Positions 13,183 through 25,042 of a stretch of DNA of 64,000 bases are shown one piece after another. Each line of letters opens with the position of its first letter. Position 1 is the stretch's first letter. The notes beneath the pieces are model-generated. The model ran no database searches. It saw only the letters and a list, made by a program, of their open reading frames with translations, and had not been told where the DNA came from. Both the position numbers and the translations under genes were made by a program. Origin of the DNA: Caenorhabditis elegans (lineage: Eukaryota > Nematoda > Chromadorea > Rhabditida > Rhabditidae); NCBI RefSeq assembly GCF_000002985.6, contig NC_003279.8:7874001-7938000 (forward strand), in the 5' to 3' direction.

Positions 13183-14195
13183 AACAGGTACTTATCCTAT
13201 CTTTCCTTCTTCCTCCACTTGACACTTCTTCGCTTTGCCACTTCAATTCGGCTCCGCCCTATTTTTTGTTCAATCCTCCCCGACTCCGCCCTCTTTATAG
13301 CTCTTCGTTCATTTTGGTTCGTGCTACAAGATTGACTTACATTTTAAACAAACTTTCTGATAATTATTCACTGAATTCAATGTTGGAGAGCTATTTGCAA
13401 GGTACCTAATTGTTTGATTATTGATTCTCAATTGGTCCCCTCCAAGTAGCTCTATTGCATTGTTTGCTTATTTTCCCCCGAAAATGGTTTGTTTTTTTGT
13501 AACTTAAAACAAAATCATGAACTGCATTTGAACAAAAATAATTTCCTGAAAGTTCGGAAATGTATTTTTTAGAATCCCAGAAATATGAAACTTGAAATAT
13601 GGAACTTGAAATATTTTGAACCAAGATGAATTATCTTATTTACTATTGTTTTTTATAACATTCGAACTTTTATTTGAAAATTTTATTGAACCTCGATGAA
13701 AAAATTAGTATAATTTCATGATTTAAAAAGGCATAAAAAACAAAAAATAGAATAGCAATCAAACGTTTTATGGGAAAACCATAAAACATGAGTGTCGGTT
13801 GCCATGTTATAATAATAGGTCACATTTTGAAAAAGCTTGGAGAGGCTCATAGTACTGAATTCAGAAATGTACAAAGATAACTCAGAGTGCGTGTTTTGTA
13901 TAGAGAATTACGCTTTGAGTGTGAGAATAAGGGTCCTGGCCGAAATCGAAATTTACAACTACCTCGAAAAACACTGAATGTATTACATTTAAAAAATGCA
14001 TTTACATTCTTCAACCATTCTTCATACATATTTTTTAAAAACAGAGAAGCAGGTACACAATATAATAAGAAGAAGCTCTGGAATCAATTTTAAGTACTCC
14101 AGCTCTTTTTTGAATGAAACGTCGAAGTCAATTTAATCGATAGTGACTTTCTTGACAAAACTTCCTAGCGCCATCTTGCAACTTCATACCAACCG

Positions 14196-14196
<1 letters not shown>

Positions 14197-14239
<43 letters not shown>
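14197..14239. repeat. (TA)n microsatellite
   Basis: About 21 uninterrupted TA units. Read directly; likely length-polymorphic. Confidence 0.95.
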
Positions 14240-14242
<3 letters not shown>

Positions 14243-15556
14243 CATTTTAGTTTGAAAACTCCTGTAATTTTTTAGATGGCTATTGCAATTTCGTGAGCTA
14301 CACCTTGCTCACATTTGCTTATATTTCTGCAAATTTAAATCAGTTTTTGGTAAAGTTTTATATAGCTCTTGCAAAGCTGCAAAACATTTTTATGATGTCG
14401 CGACAATTTATCAATTGCGTTGATTGTCCAAAGTGAACATTTCAAATCAAAATAAATGTGTTTATTTTGAATTTTTTTTGCAATGTAATTTTTTCCAGTA
14501 ATTCTAATTTTCGTCAGTCGGCACATACATACTTTGACAACTTGCTCTACATACTCATATATTTGAAGTAATTAATTTTGAAATGACAATATAACGAGAT
14601 GGAAGAATACAATTTTGTTTTATTTCAAAACAAATCTCACAACAGACCACAATGAGTCAAATTTGGCAGACATTGAAACTGTCATTGGCAATACAATTTT
14701 TTCAGGTTCGCATGCAAAAAATGAAAAAATTAATTTTCAGGTACGCGAGTTATTTCAAGAAAAAAATTGGTGTGACCTGTTCGATATGACGGTTTTCGAA
14801 AAGTTTTTATAGGAATGAAAGTTGTTGTATTTAATGATCTATCTAGTTTAACCCAAAAATTTTGCATGAAATGGTTATATTAAATATCAAACTTTTTTTG
14901 ATACAGTATGTGTCTGAAACGGACGCTTTGAAGCACTGGAAAATTTACTAGTTTCAATTTTTCTTGAATCTAAAACTATATTTGGTATTTTGGCGGAAAA
15001 TGATGATTATATATATTTTTTCTTTTATTTCATAGCGGCTTTTGGAACACATTGTCATTTCGTTTAAGTTTGACAGAATCCGTAATGACATTTTCTATGT
15101 TTTAGTGTCAATCTTTCTCTTTAATAGTAATTGCATTGCCCTTTTGTAGTTGACTTCCAATAGGCATCAATCTCGAATTTGAATTAGTGTCAAAAATGAA
15201 GCAAAAAGCGGAGAGAAGGTGACAAAAAGCAAGTGATAAGTGTTGTCAGTATGGTGGTAATCAATTAGCACTGTAAACTGTAACATGTCTTCTTTGATAT
15301 GGTCTTCCCTTTTCTCTCATCCTACCGTTATTCTCGTCTGCGCAACATTGAATCATTTTGTCTCTGCGACCATCTCCTCTTACCTTTTCCCGTCAATCGC
15401 TTCTTCTCTCTCTCTTTATTCTGTTTATGCTTAGACAGAGAGTACCTTTTCCCTATTCATTCCATTTCTCTTTCTCTTTTTATTCGTTCTTGTTTCAACC
15501 ACACCGTTCAACAATAACAGGCCCACCAACTTTTTTAATTTTTCGTCCATTTTCTG

Positions 15557-18500
15557 ATGAACTGGCAGAAACAACGACAGCATGTGCTGGATCGACTCGC
15601 TTTTGTTCCAGGTAATCTATTCATACTTTTTGCATATTTTTCTTGTTAATCAACAAGAGTTTGTCTAATTTTTTTGCACCACATTTGGATCTACATTTAC
15701 CTAACTGGTTTTTATCAAAATGTTTCAATTTTCCAAAAAAGTTATTTTCCATAATGCAACTCTCTCATTTTCTTTTAAAAATCCAAACTTGGAATATTTG
15801 GCAATTCACCAAAACCTTGACTGAAAAGTTCAAAAATCTTAAAATTTTTTCAATTTTTATAATATTTTGTGGTTTTGAACTGTAATGAGAGTATTGACTG
15901 AAAACTTGATCAAATCTTTAAATTTGTGAAATACCTTTTTCCTAGTTTCCCCGTGGGTCGCACAAATTAAAAGATGGAAAAATTTGTATAATTATTCAGG
16001 TTACTCTTTTTTAATTTCTGGTTATCCTAACAAACATTCTGTTTTGAAAAAATTAAAAATCAGAAACAAAATTATTTTTGACCCATCTGATTCAAAATTC
16101 ATCCAATTTCAAGCTAGATTTCACAACTAACATTAGAGATACCACAATGGTTATTTTTCGTGTTTCTGCGTTTGAGTAGTGGATGCGAGGTAATTACTGA
16201 AATCCAACGTATAGTTGCTTCAAAAATAACTTTTTTCACTTGAAAATTTGAGGAGAAAAACCAGCTCAAAGGGAAAAAATTTGCCTTTCTCCGATTAGAC
16301 CTCATAAAAATATTTCCGCAAATTACTTTAAATTTTTTTTCTGTTTGTTCGAGAATTCAAGAATCACATCCGAAACTCTTTCTTTAAACAACTACGAAAG
16401 CTATCAAAAAAGGTCTATTGTTTTACTTTCCACATTTTATTTGTTATTTGCTTTTTGTCTTAACCACCTTTTCCTTGCTTTTTAGTTTTTTGCGCTTTCC
16501 AATTCTGAATAGTTTGTCTTCAAACATTTCCCTCCTCCGACTTTTTTTTTAACTGAACATCAGTCAAAAAGATTATGATATCTTCTTTATTCTATTGCAT
16601 ATCACCAAAAGTGTAACAAAAGGGTATAGTAGAAATGTTGAAATCTGTTAAATTACCTTGATTGGCATGTTACACCCGTTACATTCAAAATGAGGAAAAG
16701 AGAAGAAGAAGAAGCTTTGTATGGGGTTTTGAAGAGATGAAAAGTGAAGGTAGTGCGTGTATACGGCGGGACGAACTGTGTCAATAGGTAAACGGAAAAG
16801 AGGCGGATTGATTGATAAAAACCCCGTAAATATGGACAGACAGAGGTAGAAATATAGATGAGAAATTGGAGGGTTCATTTGGTGAGATTATGATGTATTT
16901 ACTATCACACTTTCGATGTTCATCTTATAGGAGAGGTTAGAGGAGAGATTTGAGAAGCATCTCCTTTGCGAACTGTACGCCTTCCAAGCTTGAAAATTGC
17001 TAGATACTGAAAATTAGAAAATTACTGAAGACTAGCAGGCGAACGGAACTTGCCGACAACTATTCAAAATACTCATAGAAAATGTGCCTACTTTGCTGCT
17101 GAAGCGTGATAACTATGTTTGAAAAGTGATAATGGTTTTTCCAAGAAAGTTGATTAACTTGAAGGGGAAATATTGAAGCTGCCTAAAAATATTCTTTTCA
17201 ACTCAAACAAAAACCAAGTTAACTTTTTTTTGTAATTTTTTTTGGTGTAATTTTGAAATCTTGTTGCCATAAAACTTTGTTGTTGAAAAAATATTTGAAA
17301 ATGTTAGGAAAATAGGAAATTTCCCGAATCAAAATAATTTTGGCTGCTTGTAGCCGTGCATTTATGCTCAATTGAACTCAATTCCTTGGAAATAATCATA
17401 GCCAGATTTTGTAGACAAAAAATTTAAAATTTGTTATTTCAGGTGGTACGGATAGAGAAGGAAACGCACTACTCGTAATCTCAACATCTCAAGTACAAGA
17501 ATGCTCGTACGAGAATTTAGTGTCTCTTCTTGCTCTTTTATCAGATACCCTTCCGCCTTCTACACTATTCACTGTACTTTTGGATACACGACATATTCAA
17601 TTAAAACAACTGAAATTCTATTTGAGAGCATGCCAGGTTTGTTGAAAGAAGATGTTTCATCAAATAATATATTTCATTTTTTAGCAAGCACTTTACAAAA
17701 AAGTGCGTCAAGTGCTCATTATTCAACCGGAAAAGTTTTTGGATCAACAAAAAATTAATTTCGATTTGATAGTTAGTGGATATACATTGAAGGTTAGTTG
17801 ATTATTATTGTTCGGAAAACTATGATTTTTCTAACAGACCGTCCTAGTTTCAATGCACAAACTTTCCAAATTTGTGGATGTCAACCAACTTCCAGAACAA
17901 TTTGGAGGTACTCTGGGATATGATCCAGATTCTTGGCTTTCCAAAAGAATTGTAAGATTTTAATTTCAGAAACTAGAAAGAATTCAAAAGTTGCGCAAAA
18001 CGTTTTTTGAAAACTTCAAAACCTCGATTTTCAGGAGATCAAAAAATGGCAGAACTACTTGGTTGAAGTTGACGCAGACTCTTCGAAGCATAGCCTTGAT
18101 GACGATCAGAAATGTAAGATTTCAAATGTTTTTCCATTTAAACCGGATAACAGTTTTTACAGTTTCTAGTGTTCATTGAAAAAATAAAGTTTTCAGTAGA
18201 AGAATTTATAACAAAACTTCAATCAACCAAACGAATAGAAGATGAATATGCATCAAACATATTGAAGAAATCAGTGAGAGATGTGAAATTAAAAGAAGAA
18301 GAAAATAGTAAAGAAGGATTAATCAAGGATCACACTGCAGGAGTTTCTGATTTTTTGGATTGGATTGAAGGAAGTGGAGAGAAATGGTTGAATTCTCTAT
18401 GCCAAGTTGCTGATAATGTTGATGAAGCAGAGAGTTTGGTTAAGCAACATGAAGAATTGACTAATAAGACTAAGGTATCTCAATTTATTTATCATCATTA

Positions 18501-20716
18501 TGACGTTTAAAAAAATATTTTAGGAAATCGAGGAGCAAAGTCATCAACTTGCTGAAATGGCAACACGACTTATGGCTGCTTGCCCACAAGTTGCTATTGT
18601 TTTACAAAAGGTTTGTAAAAATTGTATTCAAATGAACGATCATGTATTATTTTGTCCAAAAAATAATTGTCATGTATTCAGACACGAGAACAAATCCGAG
18701 ATGTTGCTGAACACTTTGCATATCGAGTTGAAGCACAGACGCAGTTTGCAGTTTCGAATCGAACATTCAGAGAAAAAGTTGCAGAGGTATACATACATTT
18801 TTAGAGTTTTAAAAACGTTTTTAGAATTTGGTTTTCAGTTCATCAAAAAATCAGATCTGATGCTTGAAAAAGTGTGTGCAGAAGATGGAGCTTCTGTGAA
18901 AACGGTAGAAGAATTAACTTCAACGAAGAAGGAGTTAGATGACTTAGTGAATTCTATGAGTGAGTTTCTTTCTAAATCTGTACATTATTATGAAAATTTG
19001 ACTTTCACTTGAAAGAATTTTGCTCTAAATTTCTCCACATGATTGAACCTGACAGTTAGAAATGTGCTTGGAATTTCCGTCTCCAATTCAAAATATTCAG
19101 AGTTAAGCCCTGACCAATATTGCGTTTTTCTGTTGTTCTTCAAACTTGTGCTGTATTTTCATTTCGTTCATCAGCAACTTGATATAAAATCTCCACAAGT
19201 TCCTTGAATCTTCATAATGGGATACAAAGACTATTAGAAACCATGAAATTTGTAACATTTCCAGATGTTTCATTTGAAACAGCAATGGATGCTGGTGAAG
19301 AGACTGTGGCAAAAGCTCGGCAATACTCAGAAGTTCTTCCAGCAGAAGAATTTGTTTCTCACATTGGTTCAAGTCTGACTTATATTTCTCAACGACAGAA
19401 TAGGTGGACAGAGCTTTCAAATATATGGTTTAATATAACTATTTTCAGGCATAACGAATTAGCAAGTGTAAAACGTCTTGAACAACAGCAACATCTTCAA
19501 TTAATGACAACCTATGGTGATTGTGATCAAGCAATCAAATGGCTCGGCGAGCTCAAAGAGACATTACACAAAGAATATAGTCTATCGGATATTGATGAAG
19601 ATGCCGTTAAAAATTTGAGAAACGATCGTCAGAATCTTGATCGAACAGCAGTGGTTTGTTATTGTAATAAGATTCTTGAGAAACAGTCTGGCAAAAAAAG
19701 TATTCGAGCTGGACTCAATGAATATTTTAAAGATATTTAGGCTATGAAAAAATTTTCTCGAAGTTTCCTAAACTTTAATAAAATTTCAGAGTACATATCA
19801 ATATGGAAAACAATTATTATCAATGGCAAAAAATAGTGAAAGATCTGCAATGAAAGAAAGTTCAACGGATGAGAGAAAGGAGAAATTAGAAACTGCGTGG
19901 AAAGAATTGAATTTGGCAATTCAAAATAACGAGCAAAGATTGAAAGTTGTTGAATCTTTTATGGCTACTCATCGACAGGTTGGTGTGGATCAGAATACAA
20001 TTTGTTTAATTTTTCAATTTTCAGATGATGGAAAGAGTGAACGAAATTGAGAAATCTCTGCGAGAACGACTTCGTGTCAGTGGAAAGTTAAATTCAATAG
20101 TTCTGAGCACCGAACGGAAAAGACTAAAAAATGATATAGAAGAACTATCGAATATTGGAAATATGCTTTCTGCTCAGATTAATGCAGATCACGCGTATGA
20201 AAAACTATAAAAATTGCTTGTAATATTAATTTTATTTCAGAACAACTCTACAAGATAGACAAACAGCAGTAAAACAAATATCTGATAAAATTAATGAAGT
20301 AATGACTGCTCAACGAAGAATGGAAAGTTTAATTATTGAAGAAGAAGAAGCTGGATCAAGTTCCTCTGGAAAAGAAGATAAGGTTTGCATTTATCATATT
20401 CTTTTTTTTATTTTTCTAAATGTTGTATGCTTTTTTTAATTTTTGCAAAAACAATTCATATGCTTGAATTATCTTTGAATACCGTTAATTTATTTACTTT
20501 AAGATCGTTTTTAAAATTTCAATTTTCCTTCCAGTTGCCAATTTTTCTACAAATATTTTTCAGCATTCAAGCCGAAAAGCTCGTCCACTATCAAAAGTAC
20601 CAGAAGAAGAAGGCGGTGATGTGTCACCAGTATTCCCACGAGCAGTCCGTCTTCTTGAAACAAATGAAGGAATTGCACCGGCAATTCGTTTATCAAAAAA
20701 TGAATCCTACCTCTAA
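15557..20716 (+). CDS. SEC14-domain and spectrin-repeat protein, SESTD1 family
   Basis: Fifteen phase-consistent exons give 712 residues: 15557-15611, 17443-17636, 17685-17792, 17838-17951, 18035-18113, 18197-18474, 18524-18610, 18682-18786, 18839-18959, 19265-19403, 19449-19653, 19790-19978, 20025-20194, 20241-20382, 20564-20716. Vertebrate SESTD1 is about 700. Residues 1-~165 form a CRAL-TRIO/SEC14 domain of the Trio/Kalirin type, with FVPGGTDREGN at the first junction and LPEQFGGTLGYDPDSWL near its end. Residues ~190-640 are spectrin-like helices (FLDWIEGSGEKWL, AIKWLGELKETL, STYQYGKQLLS). No RhoGEF domain follows, which separates it from Trio, Kalirin and DBS. The start is the first ATG after an in-frame stop at 15536. 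SESTD1 binds phosphoinositides and TRPC channels in mammals; a membrane scaffold role here is inferred by homology. Confidence 0.9.
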
Positions 20717-22124
20717 ATTCTCTTCAAAATGACTAGAGAAGAAGTATCCAATGCCATATTGCTCATTCCAACAAATTTTTAGACCCATTGATTATGTTTG
20801 CTTATGTGTATGTGTACATTATGTCATTGTTTTGCCATAAAACTTTTATTTTCTTTCTAAAAAACAGAACTTGTGTTTTAGAGAAGTCTCAAAAATTATT
20901 CTTTTTTTTCCAAAGTTTTCCAAGTTTCTGTAAAAGGACTTCACAAAATTGTATTTGAAATGATTACATAGATTGCCTAATCTAGAGTATTATTGGAAAC
21001 AAAAACCGGAATTCGGAGTGGAAAACGGAAAGTTCCAGTTAAAAAACGCGTTTTTGAAACGTACCGGAATCTTATTCTCAATATCACTCCGAAATGTTTT
21101 ACCAGCAATATAATAAAGCCAAAATTTCAGCCAAAGTATAGATGTTTGCTGCAAAAATTGTCGAAAATCAGTGGATCGGACAATGTATTAAATAAAGGTT
21201 CGTGATGTGTAAGAGATAAGCGATGTGTTACACAAGATTATTGTACTAATTATAAAGGGGTTTATTAATAGGAAATCAGGAACAGCGTCCTGTAACAAGT
21301 TAAGGGACAAAACGGGAAAAGGGGGAGAGAGAAACGAGTAAAGGGAAAACGGCCTGGAATCAGCGCTCTCCCCGCCTTATATAGTGCCGGCGAGAGACGC
21401 AGAGAAACGAGGGGAAATTAGAATACGTCCGCCGCCGCCGTTGGTCAAGATCGTCTCTCCATTTGATCTGCCGCGATGTGGGTCTAGAATACGAGTGAAT
21501 GCCGATGACGAGTGAACACGAGACATCGAGCATCTGAAAATAAACAAAGAGGCAGAGAAATAAGTGTCTTTATTTGTCTAAACTAGAAATACGTGTTAGA
21601 ATAAGGTGCTGATTCTTACAATTATTAGGGCATTTTCCGGGCGTTTGTGGACACCGCCCTTTTCTAGAGCAAGAGTTTTAAGGTCACATTGGAATTTTAC
21701 ACGAGTTTTTCTAATTTTTTCTGAAAATTGAAAATTATATCAAAGCTTCATTAACTTTCTGAACCCGTTACCAAATTTTCAAAGTTTGTACCCTGAACAT
21801 TAAAATCTCAAATATCAGTCAGAAGCTTACAAAAATTGAGTTCATTTATTGTGTTTTCAAATGCTAATCTTTTTTCTCAATTGCACGTGATTCCTTTGGT
21901 TTGTGTCAAGAAGAAATGCAAAAAGTGTGATCTTCATTTTCGTAGTTGTGTGCTCATTTGTTGCTCTTTTTCTAAAATTATCATAACAACAACAACTAAA
22001 AACGAAGCCCGCCTAATTATTTTTTTTGTTTTCATATTCATTGATCTTTGGAAAATTTTCACTACGATAAGGTTCAGCTATGTATATCATTTAATGCATT
22101 TTTTCAGAGTTAATAATTTTAAAA
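20717..22124. other. Interval between SESTD1-like and nuclear-receptor genes
   Basis: This stretch contains the 3' UTR of the preceding gene, a GC-richer block with solo-LTR features (listed separately) and the short promoter of the nuclear-receptor gene. A 70-codon plus-strand frame at 20993-21205 has no domain signature and I do not call it. Confidence 0.5.
21208..21620 (+). mobile_element. Candidate solo LTR, 413 bp
   Basis: The block starts TGTAAGA and ends TCTTACA, a perfect 7-base terminal inverted repeat with the TG...CA ends of retroviral-type LTRs. Inside, in the right order, are a GC-rich stretch, a TATA-like CCTTATATAGTG near 21374-21385, a purine-rich leader and AATAAA-like signals near 21540-21570 followed by a T-rich stretch. 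Base composition clearly differs from the flanks. No second LTR, primer-binding site or polymerase fragment is seen, and the bases just outside (GATG / ATTA) show no target-site duplication, so the insertion is old or the boundary is slightly wrong. Confidence 0.5.
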
Positions 22125-23725
22125 ATGGAAATTGTTTCTCAGTATTATTCAACGAAACATTCATTCTGTGATATTTGCGGAAAAAAGTCATTTGGATTTA
22201 ATTATGGGGTAAGTTACAGTACAGGCCAAAATTTTGATAGCTCGGAGTGTTTTATGGTGGTTTTTTGAATTAAATTTATATTTTATTGTTTTAAAGATAA
22301 TCGTCCCCATCCTATCAGAAAATATTATACAAATAGTGAGCATCATTTTGTGAAAATATAATACTTTTGATATAAATATATATATATATATATATATTAG
22401 TTTTCACCCATACTCATCTGAATAATACAAAAAATAACAATAATTAAAAAAATAATTTCGAATTTCTTCAGGCTCACTCTTGCAATGCTTGTAAAATGTT
22501 TTTCCGTCGTGCTCTGAGCACTAGAAAAATACTTCAATGCTCAAAAAATGGGAATTGCTCAACAATCGCCGTGGAAACGGAAAAATTCTGTCGCTTTTGC
22601 CGTTTTCACAAATGCATTCTCGCTGGAATGATCCTCGTAGATTTCGATCCAATAGAAGTTAAAATCGACTCAAAAATTCAAGATGAACTAACAATAATCA
22701 TCAAGAAATTACAAGTTATGGATTCAGTTCGGGAGAATACTTTCCGAAATTGTAAAGTTCGTTCCGACTTGACAATTGAAGACATTTTCCAAAAAGGAAA
22801 GTTCAAATTTGAGATGAAGCCTCCGGGTACAGTAATTGATTTTTACAATTGGGGAGTTATGAATCACTTGACTTGCATCAGTTTTGCTCGGAAATTGAAT
22901 TTTATGAAATATTTGTCAAGTGAAGATATTAAATCAATTTTCAAAAGTTCTCATCTTCCATTTATGCTTCTTGTAACTGCAATGCATTCATTTTCAAGAA
23001 AATCTGCACAAATGGTTCATCCAGATGGAACTGACGTTTTCCAACAGAAATACAAAATCAAATTGGAAAATATAATGCATATTTTCTCAATGAAATCCGA
23101 TGTTATCTTATAAATCGACTTATTGAAATCAATATTTCAATGGAAGAATTTCTGCTTTTGAGTGTCATTGTTTTATGCAATCCAGGTAAAACAAACTAAG
23201 TTAGTTTTGGAAAAATTATTCATTGAAAACTCTAACGTAGATCTTTTATCTAAACGCGTACTTCTTATTCGAATGGGTTGCACCGAAAAAAGTTTATAGT
23301 AGTGCATTTATATATTTTTTGACTTTAACTTTTAAATTTATGCTTTCCATATTTGCCATCGTCAGATATAGTTGGGATTCCTTGTTGTGAGTCCATTGTT
23401 CAAGGCCTGATGTCCGCTTGGAACCTAGAACTAGATACAACGTAATTTTTTTTTTCAATTTTCAGCAGCACCAAACATGTCAAAATCTGGAGCAATGATT
23501 CTAACAGAATATCAAAAGAAATACAGCAACACACTTTTTCACTATTGCCGTACAGTCAATACAAAGTATGGACCATCCCGTTACATTGAGATTATATCTT
23601 TAATTAACGTTATCTTAAAAACTAAATCTGATGTTGATAATTTCTCAAATATTTTTCATGTTATTCAACCAGAAGATGTTAAGTCAAATCTTTTCTCTGA
23701 TATTCTTTTATTTTTGTTGGCTTGA
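22125..23725 (+). pseudogene. Divergent nuclear hormone receptor with apparent one-base frameshift
   Basis: Exon 1 (22125-22208) and exon 2 (from 22472) encode a C4 zinc-finger DNA-binding domain: CDICGKKSFG, then AHSCNACKMFFRR and the second finger ending FCRFCRFHKCILAGM. The ligand-binding domain follows but ends early at 23111-23113 (TAA). One frame over, the sequence continues as expected for worm receptors: FLNEIRCYLINRLIEINISM, then EEFLLLSVIVLCNP, splicing at 23185/23466 into a C-terminal exon ending at 23725. The switch falls in a four-T run at 23037-23040 after PDGTDV; one extra T would restore the frame. No splice solution keeps the conserved segment. It is either a recent pseudogene, a truncated receptor or an assembly error. 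This is a member of the expanded nematode receptor set; number unknown. Confidence 0.75.
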
Positions 23726-25042
23726 ATATTTCATCTTTGGAATTGTGTCGTCCTCTATTATTTACAATTTAACATCCAAAAGTTATAAAAATCTATAAAT
23801 CTTCAAATGAGCTTCAAATAAAAATTTTTAAATTTTTAAATTTATAATTGTTTGAGTGGTAACAAGAAAGTTGTGTTAAAAGTGGTACATCCTTTTAAGA
23901 TTTTTAAACATTTTATTTTCATGGTTTGTAGTAATTAAGTTTAGACAACATATCGTCATTGCTCATTAGTCAGGAAGATTATATTCCTCAATTGATCACA
24001 CTAAAACAAACACGGATAAAGATTAGAACGAGGAGGAATTAGAGTTCAGGTCTGAATATTAAAACTTGAAAATTATTCTTATATCTTGAAATTGAGTTGC
24101 TTCAAAAAACGATATTTTATAAAGTTAATAATCAGTTTGAACGATTTTAAGTTTTAAAGTTTCCAGTTTCAGATTTAGAGCCCTTAAGTTCAGTGTTCAA
24201 TTTGAAAATGTTGTGCTCGCCCGGCGCATTCTTTGAATAATGTTCGAATACATAAAAAGAGGGCATGAACTATATGCGCATAAAACCCATAAAAGATGTG
24301 TTCGTTGATGAGTTGGATGACTCCCGTGACGATCATACGGGCGGCACCCTCTACACGGGTCTACGGTATGAAGTGAAAAAAAAAGAAGAGAGCAAATGTC
24401 AATATGTAAATAAGTCTCTTGAGAATTAAAAAAGACAAAAGGTTTATTCACAAATTAATAAGAAAAATTATAAATATACACTGAAATTATTGATTGAAAT
24501 TATTATGTTTTATAGTCAGAGAATAAAATGATAAAGTTTGAAAGAATCACATTTCCACTAATTTTCGACAAAAGGTTTTCATAACACAATTCTCTTCCAT
24601 TTCGATCTGAAACTTTCGCCGTGCATTTTTTTCACTACAATCGAAACTTTTAGAATTGCTCTAAAATACATTTTCTTGCAGACTTTCAATAATTTCAAAG
24701 TGTCTAGGGGGTTGGTAATGTCTACAAAAATGTCCTTGGAGCAAATCTACGAGCCTCGTAATCCACGAAATGCGCACTGAAATACTTTCAGTTCAAATCA
24801 CGCATATATTTCAAAGTGGGGAAACTAAAATCCTTCCTTTGAATTTTTTAAGTCTCAATTATGAAAACGATGCTGAAAATCCTTTTGTCAAAAATTGCTT
24901 TGAAAATGGTAACTCTTTATGGCTACAAGAAAATTTCTATAGAAATGACTAGAACGCTTGAAATTCTCATCGGGATGTGTTCGGTCACAGATCGCTCGAA
25001 ATGTTTAGAGGGAAAATTACATTTTTCTACTTTTTAGTTATT
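23726..25042. other. Convergent 3' interval between the receptor gene and unc-55
   Basis: Both flanking genes end here. A GC-richer patch at about 24200-24370 (containing CGCCCGGCGC and CGGGCGGCACC) stands out from the AT-rich flanks. It has no open frame that makes sense and I could not fold it into a tRNA, so it remains unassigned. The rest shows nothing I can name. Confidence 0.4.

Larger units (their letters stand above)
11576..15556. other. Non-coding interval upstream of the SESTD1-like gene
   Basis: Past the 3' UTR of the preceding gene no coding exon can be supported. A 135-codon minus-strand frame at 11825-12232 lies in a GA-rich stretch and has no domain signature. The interval holds a perfect short hairpin at 13148-13182, a TA microsatellite at 14197-14239 and pyrimidine-rich DNA at 15.3-15.5 kb just before the next gene. 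It is the likely promoter region for the plus-strand gene starting at 15557. Confidence 0.55.

Noticed and set aside
19103..19420. Minus-strand frame across a SESTD1-like intron and exon 10
   Set aside because: It is antisense to spectrin-coding sequence. A short intronic stretch around 19115-19200 reads on the minus strand like a helical peptide, but no splice sites support it.
22970..23046. An intron that would remove the frameshift in the nuclear receptor
   Set aside because: The only good donor (GTAACT) paired with the TTTTCCAACAG acceptor leaves the frame unchanged, and other choices delete the conserved PDGTDV segment.
24197..24451. Possible tRNA or structured RNA in a GC-rich patch
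   Set aside because: No cloverleaf with a proper T-arm and acceptor stem could be drawn on either strand.
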